From NORP23 sp050302475 (GTDB lineage Bacteria > Pseudomonadota > Alphaproteobacteria > Rhodobacterales > Rhodobacteraceae): 64,000 nucleotides of DNA. Positions 7,211-15,909 of this stretch are shown here, in pieces. The notes beneath the pieces are model-generated. The model saw only the letters and a list, made by a program, of their open reading frames with translations, made no database searches and was not told the DNA's origin. A program made the translations under genes and the position numbers. The number at the start of each line of letters is the position of its first letter. The stretch's first letter is position 1. Location of the stretch: NCBI GenBank assembly GCA_050302475.1, contig JBNLBF010000002.1, positions 62,001 through 126,000 of the forward strand, in the 5' to 3' direction.

Positions 7211-9279
7211 CGCCAGATAAACGCATATCGTGACAGCCAGCCCTGAAGCTTGGCCAACATTCGCAAATGCGGCGTTTTATGCGACTGCCGCCTGATGATC
7301 CGCTCAACAACGAGTTCCGGTGTACAAGGGAGGCCTGAAACAGGGTCCATATAGCGTGGGTAATCGATCAATGCAGCATGGACCAACCCATCCAGAGTGG
7401 GCCGGGCATGTCGACGCACAATTTTCGGACCGCGATCATCAGTCAGTCCCCAGCCGGCGTAAAACGGGTTACCAAAACAGGTCACGCGCTTTTTCCTAAG
7501 CAAAGCCTCGAACCCCATAAGCGAGCTCATGGTCCATAGCTCATCACATATATCGATTAACAGGGCCGGGTCGCAATTTTTAACCGCGGCATCGTAAAAA
7601 GGCGCCAATTCGTCGAGGCTATCCCCCCCGTCGCGCAGTCCAATCTGCACGTCTGGATGAGGTTTGAAGATAATGAAAGCATCGGGGTTTTCGGTGCGGG
7701 CAACCTCCAGCAACTGCCGATTGGTTCGCACATCCGTACATCCTTTCAGGATGGAGGCGTCATCCTCGACCTGACCGGGAACAACAATGATTTTGCGGTT
7801 TTTGGGAATATCAGGCAGATCCGTTTCCGCGCCGTAATTATACTTGGTCACGTTATTCGCAACGATCCGGGCTCGCAGATCCCGGGCGCGTTTATAGGCA
7901 AATTCGGGTAAATCAATCGAGGCATTGATCAACATTTCCAACCGGCTGTGTCGCGTCGGATCGTAATAGATCCCCAGATCATCAATGACCATCGATGAAG
8001 GCGGTGTCAGATCCGCCCCCAATCCAACCGACCGGATGAGTCCATCTTCCAGAAACACCAGCGGTTTGCGACGCATCTCGCATGTGTCCACAAATGCCTC
8101 GCTAACGGAAGAGGCCCAAACAGCCAGTCGTCCGCCATTGAGATTGCGCCGAAGCGCCTGTGACTCCGAATTCACGAAGCGCGCGCGAATGCCCGCACCG
8201 GTCAGGAACTTTTTGCAAAACCCGTACTTCCACATTCTGACACCCAGAATGTGGCTTTGCGTGCTGCCGTCCCAGTGGGCGCGGCTTTCCGCCAACAATT
8301 GACGCAACGCAGACATCAGATCAGTTTCCTGTTCCAACGTGCGATCATACCAAAACGGATAGGTGATCATCGCCGCCATGAACAGTTGCTCAACTGTCAG
8401 TTTTCGACCGCGTCGTTCGACGGGCAACCTGTCATCCGTCAGGCCCCAACCGGCATAGAACGGCGCCCCGAACACGACGGGAACATGACCAGCCAGAATG
8501 GCTTCGAACCCAAATTGAGACGAGACACAATAGACCTTGGACGCGGCGGTCAACAAGTCGACGGGATTGCATGGGGCGGTGTACAGTTCGGTCCGTTCAT
8601 CCTCGTCCTGACGGGAATAATGACCAAACCTTCGCGCCTGCGAAAGCGCCGCCGGGTGGGCGCGTATCAGGATCTTCTTGCCGGGGTTTTCCGCTTTAGC
8701 TGCCTGCAGCATTTTGTTGAACGTTTCAGCATCCGCCCCTGCCCCCGTGATAGAGGCATCTTTATAGACTTGGTCCAGAACCAGAACGAAACCTGCTTTG
8801 CCTTCAAACAATTCCGGATTCCGTGGCGTTGGATTGTATTTTGACAGACCGTAATGGTTCAGAAAGGCGATCCCATCGCGCGATTGTTCAATCAGGTCCG
8901 GATTGTCCAACGGGTCGTTCTTTAAAATCTCCTCAAGCCGGGAAGGAGATGACATATCAAAATGAACTCCCAGATCGTCAATTGTCATGCCGATTGGCGG
9001 CGTCCTTGGTCCCGGGACAACCGAGCGTAAAAACGCATCCTCAAATGTATATAATTTCGCTTTTGGGTATCGCGCCATCGCCTTCTTCGAGGCTGGCAAT
9101 CGTCCCCAGACAGCCAGATGCCGTTTCGCGGGTTTGTAGAAAATCAACGGGACAACATCAAATCCCGCCGCCTTCGCAATGCGGCGTAATCCTTTGTTCA
9201 GGGCTAGAGCGCGAGAGCGGGATGCGATCTTGATCGGCGTCCCGCTATTCGAAAACTTCGCCGACATTTTCGATGGCAT
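7207..9279 (-). CDS. kpsC: KpsC-like capsule beta-Kdo transferase with two tandem domains
   Basis: KpsC-type proteins work with KpsS on the poly-Kdo linker that joins group 2 capsules to a lipid anchor. The protein (690 residues from this ATG) is an internal duplication. Each half carries an AVW... segment, a block such as FEDAFLRSV or LEDGLIRSVGLG, and an IDDLG box; the halves start near residues 35 and 370. HP-containing blocks (RAHPAA, KPHPDV) and repeated FYAGWGLTDDR blocks complete each half. Frame is open to a TTG at 9285; ATG at 9279 or 9267 are the plausible starts, all overlapping the end of the upstream export gene, which suggests coupling. Cytoplasmic, membrane-associated in relatives. 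Confidence 0.86.
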   Translation of the reverse strand: MPSKMSAKFSNSGTPIKIASRSRALALNKGLRRIAKAAGFDVVPLIFYKPAKRHLAVWGRLPASKKAMARYPKAKLYTFEDAFLRSVVPGPRTPPIGMTIDDLGVHFDMSSPSRLEEILKNDPLDNPDLIEQSRDGIAFLNHYGLSKYNPTPRNPELFEGKAGFVLVLDQVYKDASITGAGADAETFNKMLQAAKAENPGKKILIRAHPAALSQARRFGHYSRQDEDERTELYTAPCNPVDLLTAASKVYCVSSQFGFEAILAGHVPVVFGAPFYAGWGLTDDRLPVERRGRKLTVEQLFMAAMITYPFWYDRTLEQETDLMSALRQLLAESRAHWDGSTQSHILGVRMWKYGFCKKFLTGAGIRARFVNSESQALRRNLNGGRLAVWASSVSEAFVDTCEMRRKPLVFLEDGLIRSVGLGADLTPPSSMVIDDLGIYYDPTRHSRLEMLINASIDLPEFAYKRARDLRARIVANNVTKYNYGAETDLPDIPKNRKIIVVPGQVEDDASILKGCTDVRTNRQLLEVARTENPDAFIIFKPHPDVQIGLRDGGDSLDELAPFYDAAVKNCDPALLIDICDELWTMSSLMGFEALLRKKRVTCFGNPFYAGWGLTDDRGPKIVRRHARPTLDGLVHAALIDYPRYMDPVSGLPCTPELVVERIIRRQSHKTPHLRMLAKLQGWLSRYAFIWR

Positions 9280-10396
9280 TATCAAGGTTAGAGACCGTGT
9301 TGATTGACCCGATCAACGTTCTGATCAGATCGCGCCACCGGACGAATTCTGCCTCGGTTACATAGACAATATCTTCATGCATCAGGATAAAATTCTGGGC
9401 CGTGAACAGACCGGATTCCTTGGTAAGATCAATCACATAGGCAACACGACGGGGGGTTGTAATGTCATTACGTCCCAGTATCCGGTTCAGATATTCGGGC
9501 TGCTCCACACGCAGGACAAAAATTGCGCTGGGATCAGCAGCATTATCGCGCAATCCACCGGATAGCGTGAGACCTTCGATCGCGTTCGGATTATGCGTTT
9601 CGAAATTGATACGTTTCTGACCAGTTGCACCCATCGTGATGAAATACCGGTGATCTTCTTCAATAATAATTCGATCATCAGGTTTCAGGGGGATGTCGTT
9701 GGCAGGAATATCAATCAGATCCTGCATCCAGATCTGCCCTACTTGACCGCCGCGACGAACAGTGATTTTCACCAGCCTCGGATCAAGCGAGACCCCGCCG
9801 GCCTTGGCAATCATACCCATCAACCGCGTTGTGGAGGCGTCAATCGGGAAAACACCCTGTCCGGTCACACCACCCAGCATCGTGACCGTTGCCCCAACAC
9901 CGGAAAAACGACGCACTTCGATTTGTGGCTCAGGTGTCTGCATCGACAGACGTTCTGTCAGGATCCGACGCAAATCTTCGGTGGTGCGTCCAGCGGCGCG
10001 AATAGTGCCGGCATAGGGAACAAAAATATTTCCAAGCTGGTCGACAACAATCCCGTTTAACGGGGTCACACGCGCGCCCTCGGTCGCAAAAATACCGTTA
10101 TCAATATTTTCCCAAACCGTGATGTTTAAGGTGTCTCCGGCAACAATCGTATCGACGGAAATTGTCCCTGCGCTAAGAAATGCCTGGCTGAACCCCAGCG
10201 AATGTTCACGCCGTGACCGACGAACAATTTCGTCATCAACGGGGATAATGAATGTGTCGCCACCATTTTCGACTGAGCTTGCCAGAACTTCCTTCTCGGT
10301 TGGACCCGATCTGGGAAGCGTGCAGGCCGAAAGGACTAGGGCAATCAGCGCAAATGACAGGAATTTCGTATGTTTTCCCAATGCCATCTGTCCCAT
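9245..10396 (-). CDS. Outer-membrane polysaccharide export lipoprotein (Wza/KpsD-like)
   Basis: The protein belongs to the polysaccharide biosynthesis/export family that builds the outer-membrane channel for capsule. Starting from the ATG at 10396 (GAAGGGG 5 bases upstream) it has a signal peptide with lipobox LSAC, Cys25 being the lipidation site. A longer frame to 10417 lacks the binding site. The export domain (about residues 90-180) reads VVDQLGNIFVPYAGTIRAAG, followed by SLBB-type repeats with a GVTGQGVFP block and a later KPDDRIIIEEDHRYF block. It is 383 residues, nearer to Wza-length proteins than to E. coli KpsD. It lies between kpsS-like and kpsC-like genes in one minus-strand unit; no KpsMT or KpsE gene is present here. 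Confidence 0.85.
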   Translation of the reverse strand: MGQMALGKHTKFLSFALIALVLSACTLPRSGPTEKEVLASSVENGGDTFIIPVDDEIVRRSRREHSLGFSQAFLSAGTISVDTIVAGDTLNITVWENIDNGIFATEGARVTPLNGIVVDQLGNIFVPYAGTIRAAGRTTEDLRRILTERLSMQTPEPQIEVRRFSGVGATVTMLGGVTGQGVFPIDASTTRLMGMIAKAGGVSLDPRLVKITVRRGGQVGQIWMQDLIDIPANDIPLKPDDRIIIEEDHRYFITMGATGQKRINFETHNPNAIEGLTLSGGLRDNAADPSAIFVLRVEQPEYLNRILGRNDITTPRRVAYVIDLTKESGLFTAQNFILMHEDIVYVTEAEFVRWRDLIRTLIGSINTVSNLDNAIENVGEVFE

Positions 10397-10474
10397 ATAT
10401 GCCCCTTCAGTCAGCATTCTGCTGTATATTTGGTGGCAAACTAGCTGAAAAACGGTTTTAGGGCTAGCCCGAAT

Positions 10475-11797
10475 TCACTCGCTGGCAACAATTCGCAAGC
10501 TCTTTTGTTCGTCCAGTCGTTCTGAGACGAAATCAGCGTATGGGTCCCGCTTCTTCAGCATCAGATCCACCAGATTCCGAAGCAGCTCAGCCCGACCAAG
10601 TTGTGTATAAAAACTGCCCGGCACCTGCGAGGTTTCCAACAGGAACTGCCGGTAAAAATGATAAGCCTCTACATCAGGGACCTGAGGGTCGACGAAAAAT
10701 TCGGACAAAGGCTGATCAGAAACAAACTCCGGTTTCATAAAGACCGACCGCCCGAACGCCTTTAACGGCAGCCCGCGCCACAGTGCTTGCTGGGCGGCAG
10801 TTGAATTTACCGTGATAATGCTCTTGGCCGCATTCAGAAGGGGGCCGAGTTTTCCACCCGGAATAAACCTGACTTTGCCTTGCAATTTGTGCCTGCGGAC
10901 GCCCTTGCGTATCAGCTTTGGAAGTGGTTCGCGTTCATCCTCAAACGGATGTGCTTTGAAGACCAGTTGGTGATGCGTCGGCGCCGCTTTGGCAAATTCC
11001 CCAATCACCATGTCGATAAAAGCCCCGACAGACGTAAAATCAGAATGTGAACGCAACGAAGCATCGTGACTGAGCTGCAGCAGCACCAAATGATAAACCG
11101 TACCGCTTCGCAATAGTCTTCGGGTTCTGATCCGACGCTGTAGCCCGTGCAAAGGCATCACGACCAACCGACGGATATACAGCAACAACTCCTGAAAGAC
11201 GGAAATCTCCCTATGAGGTTTATAGTCGCGATACCACCAGTTCGGTATCGCCAAATAGGCATGATATACGAATCCATACCAGGCATGGTGCCATATTGCG
11301 CCCCACATGGTCGGGACCTCTGCCAGGTCCATCGGATTGTTTTCGACAGCTTCCCGCATCATGTCGACACTGTAATGCATCAACGGGGAATTGCCGTTTG
11401 TTCCGTCACGCTCGTATGTGACCCAGTACGGACGCAGATATCCTTCTTCGAAACAGTGAATAAACAAATTGTGTTTCTCGGCAATTTCGCGGGCGGTCTG
11501 ATGCAAGGGCCGACTGTCCCCGTATAGGACGATGTCCGAAATGCCATTTTCCAGAATGTATTTCTCTAAATAGGCGCCCCAGTTTTCTATGGTACCGCGA
11601 TAGCCATGATATTTCAGCTGGCGCCCCCAGAACATGTGGTCACCAAGGGTGAAACCGATCCGTTCGACTTCGGCACCGGTTTCGCGCAGTCGGTAGGCCA
11701 ATTTGCGAAAAAACGGGCCGTGAGGTCCTTGTAAGAAAAGAAATCGACGTGGAACGCTCACCGGAATTGTCCTCTGACTGGTCTGATACGGGATCAT
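10475..11797 (-). CDS. kpsS: KpsS-like capsule polysaccharide (beta-Kdo) transferase
   Basis: The 440-residue protein matches the Capsule_synth family: an N-terminal FLFLQGPHGPFFRKLAYRL block (residues 20-38), a DIVLYGDSRPLHQ block near 90, CFEEGYLRPYWVTYERDG near 115, and a C-terminal VFKAHPFEDER and ITVNSTAAQQALWRGLPLKAFG region. KpsS adds the first Kdo to the phosphatidylglycerol acceptor in group 2 capsule systems; KpsC then extends it. It is the promoter-proximal gene of the minus-strand capsule unit. The ATG at 11797 has no strong ribosome binding site. Its 5' end faces ribE across an 82-base divergent region. Confidence 0.86.
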   Translation of the reverse strand: MIPYQTSQRTIPVSVPRRFLFLQGPHGPFFRKLAYRLRETGAEVERIGFTLGDHMFWGRQLKYHGYRGTIENWGAYLEKYILENGISDIVLYGDSRPLHQTAREIAEKHNLFIHCFEEGYLRPYWVTYERDGTNGNSPLMHYSVDMMREAVENNPMDLAEVPTMWGAIWHHAWYGFVYHAYLAIPNWWYRDYKPHREISVFQELLLYIRRLVVMPLHGLQRRIRTRRLLRSGTVYHLVLLQLSHDASLRSHSDFTSVGAFIDMVIGEFAKAAPTHHQLVFKAHPFEDEREPLPKLIRKGVRRHKLQGKVRFIPGGKLGPLLNAAKSIITVNSTAAQQALWRGLPLKAFGRSVFMKPEFVSDQPLSEFFVDPQVPDVEAYHFYRQFLLETSQVPGSFYTQLGRAELLRNLVDLMLKKRDPYADFVSERLDEQKSLRIVASE

Positions 11798-11879
11798 TAC
11801 ACGCTACTCTTTACAATTCCTAGGCTTGCCCCTTGCGCATGGGCGGGTTACGACCAATTTCGAATAGAAAAGGAAACAA

Positions 11880-12467
11880 ATGTTTACCGGAATCATCACA
11901 GATATCGGCGAAGTCCAGCAGTTGGAGAAGCGCGGCGACCTGCATGCACGGATCGCCTGCGCCTTTGACATGGATGAAACTTCTCTTGGCGCCAGCATTG
12001 CCTGCGATGGAGTTTGCCTGACTGTTGTCGATAAGGGAGCGGGTTGGTTTGATGTCGATATCTCGGCCGAAACCCTGTCGAAAACCAACCTGTCGGGCTG
12101 GTCAAACGGGCATCGGATTAATCTGGAAAAGGCGCTACGCGTCGGTGACGAATTAGGGGGGCATATCGTTTCCGGTCATGTCGACGGATTGGCACAGATC
12201 GTGGATATCCGTGAAGAAGGTGACAGTACCCGGTTCAGTTTCGACGCCCCTCAGGCACTGGCGAAATTCATCGCGCCAAAAGGCTCGGTTGCCTTAAATG
12301 GCACCTCGCTGACGGTCAACGAAGTTGACGGCACCCGTTTCGGGATCAACGTAATCCCACACACAAAAACCCACACAACATGGGGCGCGGCGAAGGTCGG
12401 TGACAGGATAAACCTCGAAATCGATACGCTTGCCCGCTATGTCGCGCGCCTTTCGGAGATGTCATGA
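11880..12467 (+). CDS. ribE: Riboflavin synthase, alpha subunit type
   Basis: Riboflavin synthase converts two 6,7-dimethyl-8-ribityllumazines to riboflavin and a pyrimidine product. The 195-residue protein starts with the invariant MFTGIITDIG and consists of two tandem lumazine-binding beta-barrel repeats (about 1-95 and 96-190), the second with SVALNGTSLTVNEV and NVIPHTKTHTTWG. AAAGGAAACAA precedes the ATG. No FMN riboswitch is visible in the 82-base upstream gap. It overlaps the following ribB-type gene as ATGA. Confidence 0.97.
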   Translation: MFTGIITDIGEVQQLEKRGDLHARIACAFDMDETSLGASIACDGVCLTVVDKGAGWFDVDISAETLSKTNLSGWSNGHRINLEKALRVGDELGGHIVSGHVDGLAQIVDIREEGDSTRFSFDAPQALAKFIAPKGSVALNGTSLTVNEVDGTRFGINVIPHTKTHTTWGAAKVGDRINLEIDTLARYVARLSEMS

Positions 12468-13546
12468 CCTACCAGGACGCTATATCCCCTGTGGAGGAAA
12501 TCATCGAGGACGCCCGCAACGGCAAAATGTATATTCTCGTCGATCACGAGGATCGCGAGAATGAAGGCGATCTGGTCATCCCCGCTGAAACCGCGACGCC
12601 GGAAGCTATCAATTTCATGGCCACATACGGTCGCGGGTTGATCTGCCTTGCGCTTGAAGGCGAGCGTTTGGATGCGTTGGGGCTGACGATGATGTCTTCG
12701 TCCAATTCCTCGCGTCATGAAACGGCCTTTACAACATCAATCGAAGCACGCGAAGGCGTAACAACCGGCATATCGGCTCATGACCGCGCCCGGACCGTTG
12801 CCGTGGCAATCGACCCGAACATGGGACCGCAGGATATCGCGACGCCGGGCCATGTCTTTCCCCTTCGCGCCCGTAAAGGCGGCGTTCTGGTTCGTGCCGG
12901 GCATACCGAAGCGGCGACCGACATCTCGCGCCTAGCCGGACTGAACCCGTCTGGGGTGATTTGTGAAATCATGAACGAAGACGGAACCATGGCCCGCCTG
13001 CCCGATCTGATCGCGTTTGCGCAGAAACACGGACTGAAGGTCGGGACAATTTCTGACCTGATCGCCTATCGTCGCCGCAACGACAATCTGGTCCGCGAAA
13101 CGGCGTCGGAACAGGTGACATCAGTCTATGGCGGCGACTGGACGATGCGGATATTCACCGACGAAACGCACGGATCTGAACATATCGTTCTGTCCAAAGG
13201 CGATCTGACCGGTGCGCCGGTTCTGTGCAGGATGCACTCCGTCAATCCGCTTGATGATCTGCTGGGCCTAACCCCGGGGCGCGAGACTCAAATCTCCGGC
13301 GCCATGAAACTGATCGCCAAGGAAGGGCGCGGCTTGATCGTGTTGCTGCGCGATATCTCGATGAAGATCAACCCGGACGGAGTCTCGCCCCAGACGCTTC
13401 GCCAATATGGACTTGGTGCGCAAATTCTCAGCGCACTGGGGCTGCATGATCTGATCCTCATCACCAACTCTCCAGCACCAAAAATCGTCGGGTTGGATGG
13501 GTATGGCCTGTCTATCACCGATACGCGTCCGATACCGGAGGAATAA
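12464..13546 (+). CDS. ribB: Dihydroxybutanone phosphate synthase fused to a degenerate GTP cyclohydrolase II domain (RibBX type)
   Basis: The N-terminal domain (about 1-205) is RibB: the acidic metal loop DHEDRENEGDL near residue 25, RHETAFTTSIEAREGVTTGIS, and GHVFPLRARKGGVLVRAGHTEAATD. It makes the four-carbon precursor from ribulose 5-phosphate. The C-terminal domain (about 210-360) has the GTP cyclohydrolase II fold (CRMHSVNPLDDLLGL, GRGLIVLLRD, YGLGAQIL), but where active enzymes have HSEC and then a CDCG block, this protein has HSVN and LTPGRE. The zinc cysteines are therefore absent and cyclohydrolase activity is not expected. This fits the proteobacterial RibBX variants known to me. 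It sits in the ribE-ribB-ribH-nusB operon. Confidence 0.93.
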   Translation: MTYQDAISPVEEIIEDARNGKMYILVDHEDRENEGDLVIPAETATPEAINFMATYGRGLICLALEGERLDALGLTMMSSSNSSRHETAFTTSIEAREGVTTGISAHDRARTVAVAIDPNMGPQDIATPGHVFPLRARKGGVLVRAGHTEAATDISRLAGLNPSGVICEIMNEDGTMARLPDLIAFAQKHGLKVGTISDLIAYRRRNDNLVRETASEQVTSVYGGDWTMRIFTDETHGSEHIVLSKGDLTGAPVLCRMHSVNPLDDLLGLTPGRETQISGAMKLIAKEGRGLIVLLRDISMKINPDGVSPQTLRQYGLGAQILSALGLHDLILITNSPAPKIVGLDGYGLSITDTRPIPEE

Positions 13547-14098
13547 ATGGCCCAGTCTGAAACGCATACTGTTCTCCCTGCCCCGACATTCGAGACGCCC
13601 GCCCGGATACTGATCGTGATCTCACCCTATTATAAAGAGGTTGCAGACAATCTTCTGACCGGCGCCAAAGACGCGATCCGCAAGGCTAACGCTGTGTTCG
13701 ACATTATCGAAGTCCCCGGCGCTCTGGAAATACCTCCTGCCATCCGGTTGGCGACCGCGGCGCGGTTTTACGAAGGGTATGTGGCGCTTGGCTGTATTAT
13801 CCGGGGCGAAACCACGCATTACGAAACCGTCTGCAATGAATCCGCGCGCGGCCTGATGGAGCTGGGTCTGGAAGGTCTGTGCATCGGCAATGGTATTCTG
13901 ACGGTAGAAAACATGGATCAAGCGATGGCGCGAGCCGAACATAGCGGTCAAAACAAAGGTGGTGGCGCCGCCGAGGCCGCGATGCATCTGGTGGCAATCA
14001 AACGCCGCTTTACAAAAACCAGTGCAGGCCGTATTGCGCCATCTTCCGATCATATCCTTATGGCCGGAGAACCTAAGAATAACCCCGGAGTCGCCTGA
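13547..14098 (+). CDS. ribH: Lumazine synthase RibH
   Basis: RibH condenses the ribityl-uracil with dihydroxybutanone phosphate to give dimethylribityllumazine. The 183-residue protein has the core motifs: EVPGALEIPPAIRLA near residue 55, GCIIRGETTHYETVCNESARG near 85, with the catalytic His within THYE, and IGNGILTVENMDQAMARA near 115. A C-terminal tail of about 20 residues exceeds the usual 155-160. A strong GGAGGAAT precedes the ATG, which follows the ribB stop without a gap. Confidence 0.96.
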   Translation: MAQSETHTVLPAPTFETPARILIVISPYYKEVADNLLTGAKDAIRKANAVFDIIEVPGALEIPPAIRLATAARFYEGYVALGCIIRGETTHYETVCNESARGLMELGLEGLCIGNGILTVENMDQAMARAEHSGQNKGGGAAEAAMHLVAIKRRFTKTSAGRIAPSSDHILMAGEPKNNPGVA

Positions 14099-14099
14099 C

Positions 14100-14564
14100 A
14101 TGGCCAAATCATCACAGCGTCAAATGCGCTCCGCCGCACGGCTGTACGCGGTGCAGGCATTGTTTCAAATGGAAGCATCAGACGTTTCCTATGAAACCGT
14201 CAGTCAGGAGTTTCTGGACCACCGTCTTGGTGCGGAAATCGAAGGGGATCTCTATGCCGAAGCGGATGTCGACCTGTTCCGCTCGCTATTGTCGGGCGCT
14301 GTGAATTATCAGTCCCGTATCGACAAACTCACAGATCGGGCATTGGTCGAAAAATGGCCGATCAACCGGATTGATCCGACATTGCGCGCTGTGTTCCGGG
14401 CTGCCGGGGCCGAAATGACCACATTGGACACGCCTCCAAAAGTCGCAATTACCGAATATGTAGATATCGCCAAGGCGTTTTTTCCGGATGGGAAAGAGCC
14501 CAAATTCGTAAACGCAGTGTTGGATCACATGGCGCGCGAAATAAAACCGGAAGCATTCGTTTAG
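14100..14564 (+). CDS. nusB: Transcription antitermination factor NusB
   Basis: NusB pairs with ribosomal protein S10 at boxA RNA to promote antitermination of rRNA transcripts. The 154-residue all-helical protein has SAARLYAVQALFQMEAS at its N-terminus and the family-typical VAITEYVDIAKAF and PKFVNAVLDHMARE blocks near the C-terminus. It starts one base after the ribH stop, the classic ribH-nusB pair. A longer frame upstream (from 13959) only reflects read-through of another frame inside ribH. Confidence 0.95.
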   Translation: MAKSSQRQMRSAARLYAVQALFQMEASDVSYETVSQEFLDHRLGAEIEGDLYAEADVDLFRSLLSGAVNYQSRIDKLTDRALVEKWPINRIDPTLRAVFRAAGAEMTTLDTPPKVAITEYVDIAKAFFPDGKEPKFVNAVLDHMAREIKPEAFV

Positions 14565-14575
14565 TATTTAACTTT

Positions 14576-15193
14576 CTATGAATCAGGATAAAAATGTCCT
14601 GTTTTCAAAAAGTTAATGGTAACTTCGATTACACGCGGATCATTCATCATCGTAGAATGGCTGACCGGAAATGCGATCCGACGGTTCTCTGGCGCATTGC
14701 CCCAGGCGCTGAGGACGGAAACCTTTCCGTCATTCTCGCCTTCGATCCCGGTGATCAGTTTATAGGCCGGAATGGCTGCTGTTCCCGCGATCGCACCGAT
14801 TTCCAGCATGGAGTCATCTTCACCGTTATGCGGCGCCAGTTGCGCCAATGCCGGTCCCAGCAAAGCGCCGAAAATCTCCGCGCGTGCCGCGATCTCACTG
14901 CCGAAGTTCGGCGATCCGAGTTGGACAATCCGACCACGCCTTTCCGGCGGTAAACGTTTAGCGATCTTTTTCGCCAATATGCCACCGAGCGAATGCCCGA
15001 CAAAATGTAACCTTTCAGGCGCTCTCGGTAGCTTTTCATAGGTAAGATACACTAGCGACTCAATGGTTGTGCGCGTTGAAGGATAATCGACCATCAAGAT
15101 ATCCAAGCCGGCGTTTTCGATTGCCCGTCCGATCCGGCGCATCGAATTTACTGTGCGCCCCAGACCGTGCAATATGATGACTTTCTCGCTCAC
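14576..15193 (-). CDS. Alpha/beta-hydrolase, lipase-like
   Basis: The 205-residue protein has an alpha/beta-hydrolase core: ILHGLGR (oxyanion region) near residue 8, nucleophile elbow GHSLGG near 66-71 with the expected Ser68, an Asp candidate in ENDGKV near 157, and His in FPVSHSTMM near 180. It resembles PGAP1/DUF676-like hydrolases acting on ester bonds. No signal peptide, so probably cytoplasmic. Substrate unknown. Its 3' end faces nusB and its 5' end faces away from hisG by five bases on the same strand, so it could be read through from the his operon only downstream of hisG. Confidence 0.75.
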   Translation of the reverse strand: MSEKVIILHGLGRTVNSMRRIGRAIENAGLDILMVDYPSTRTTIESLVYLTYEKLPRAPERLHFVGHSLGGILAKKIAKRLPPERRGRIVQLGSPNFGSEIAARAEIFGALLGPALAQLAPHNGEDDSMLEIGAIAGTAAIPAYKLITGIEGENDGKVSVLSAWGNAPENRRIAFPVSHSTMMNDPRVIEVTINFLKTGHFYPDS

Positions 15194-15198
15194 GGTTT

Positions 15199-15909
15199 TC
15201 AGATGGTATCCGAAATCGAAAGATCAAGCCGCTCTGCGAATGTCTTCAGAGTTTCCCGCTGCGCCTCTTCCCACGTTGCCTGACGCGAGGCATACAAGGT
15301 TGCCTGCGACTTAAGAATCAAGCCATCATCCAATATTTTCAAGTGGTTATCGACCAAAGTCTGTCCGGTTGTCGTAATATCTGCAATCGCTTCAGACGTC
15401 AGATTTTTGACCGTGCCTTCGGTTGCTCCCTGACTGTCAACGAGTTGATAATCCGCAACATCGTGCGCCTGCAGAAACTCACGAACAAGGTTGTGGTACT
15501 TTGTTGCGATGCGCAATCGAAACCCATGTTCACGCCGGAAAGCAGCAGCCACCGCATCCAGATCGTCAATCGTTTCGACATCCACCCATGTCGCCGGGAC
15601 CGCCAAGACAAGATCCGCAAAACCGAACCCCATTTCGGACAATTCCATCAGTTTTTCAGACCAAAGCGGGATCTTTTCATTCACCAGATCCTGTCCCGTC
15701 ACACCAAGATGTATGCGCCCCGCCAGAAGTTCCTGCGGAATTTCACCTGAGGAGAGTAGCACAAGCTCGACCCCGTCGATAGAAATCCGTCCTGCATATT
15801 CCCGATCCAACCCGGTCCGCTCTACCTGAACACCGCGTTTGGAAAACCAGTCAATCGTCTGCTCCTGCAGCCGACCCTTGGAGGGTAGTCCCAGTTTCAG
15901 AGTGCTCAT
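15199..15909 (-). CDS. hisG: ATP phosphoribosyltransferase, short form (HisG-S)
   Basis: HisG performs the first step of histidine synthesis, joining ATP and PRPP. At 236 residues it lacks the C-terminal ACT-like regulatory domain of long HisG. Family features include LKLGLPSKGRLQEQT at the N-terminus, GVTGQDLVNE near residue 90, and the PRPP loop region DSQGATEGTVKNLT near 155. Short HisG needs HisZ as regulatory partner, and hisZ lies directly upstream with an ATGA overlap. Confidence 0.95.
   Translation of the reverse strand: MSTLKLGLPSKGRLQEQTIDWFSKRGVQVERTGLDREYAGRISIDGVELVLLSSGEIPQELLAGRIHLGVTGQDLVNEKIPLWSEKLMELSEMGFGFADLVLAVPATWVDVETIDDLDAVAAAFRREHGFRLRIATKYHNLVREFLQAHDVADYQLVDSQGATEGTVKNLTSEAIADITTTGQTLVDNHLKILDDGLILKSQATLYASRQATWEEAQRETLKTFAERLDLSISDTI

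Noticed and set aside
11798..11879. FMN riboswitch before ribE
   Set aside because: The gap is only 82 bases and lacks the conserved RFN stems; nothing comparable is found before ribD either.
13959..14099. 201-residue version of NusB beginning inside ribH
   Set aside because: The extra codons are a shadow of ribH in another frame; the ATG at 14100 matches the family start.
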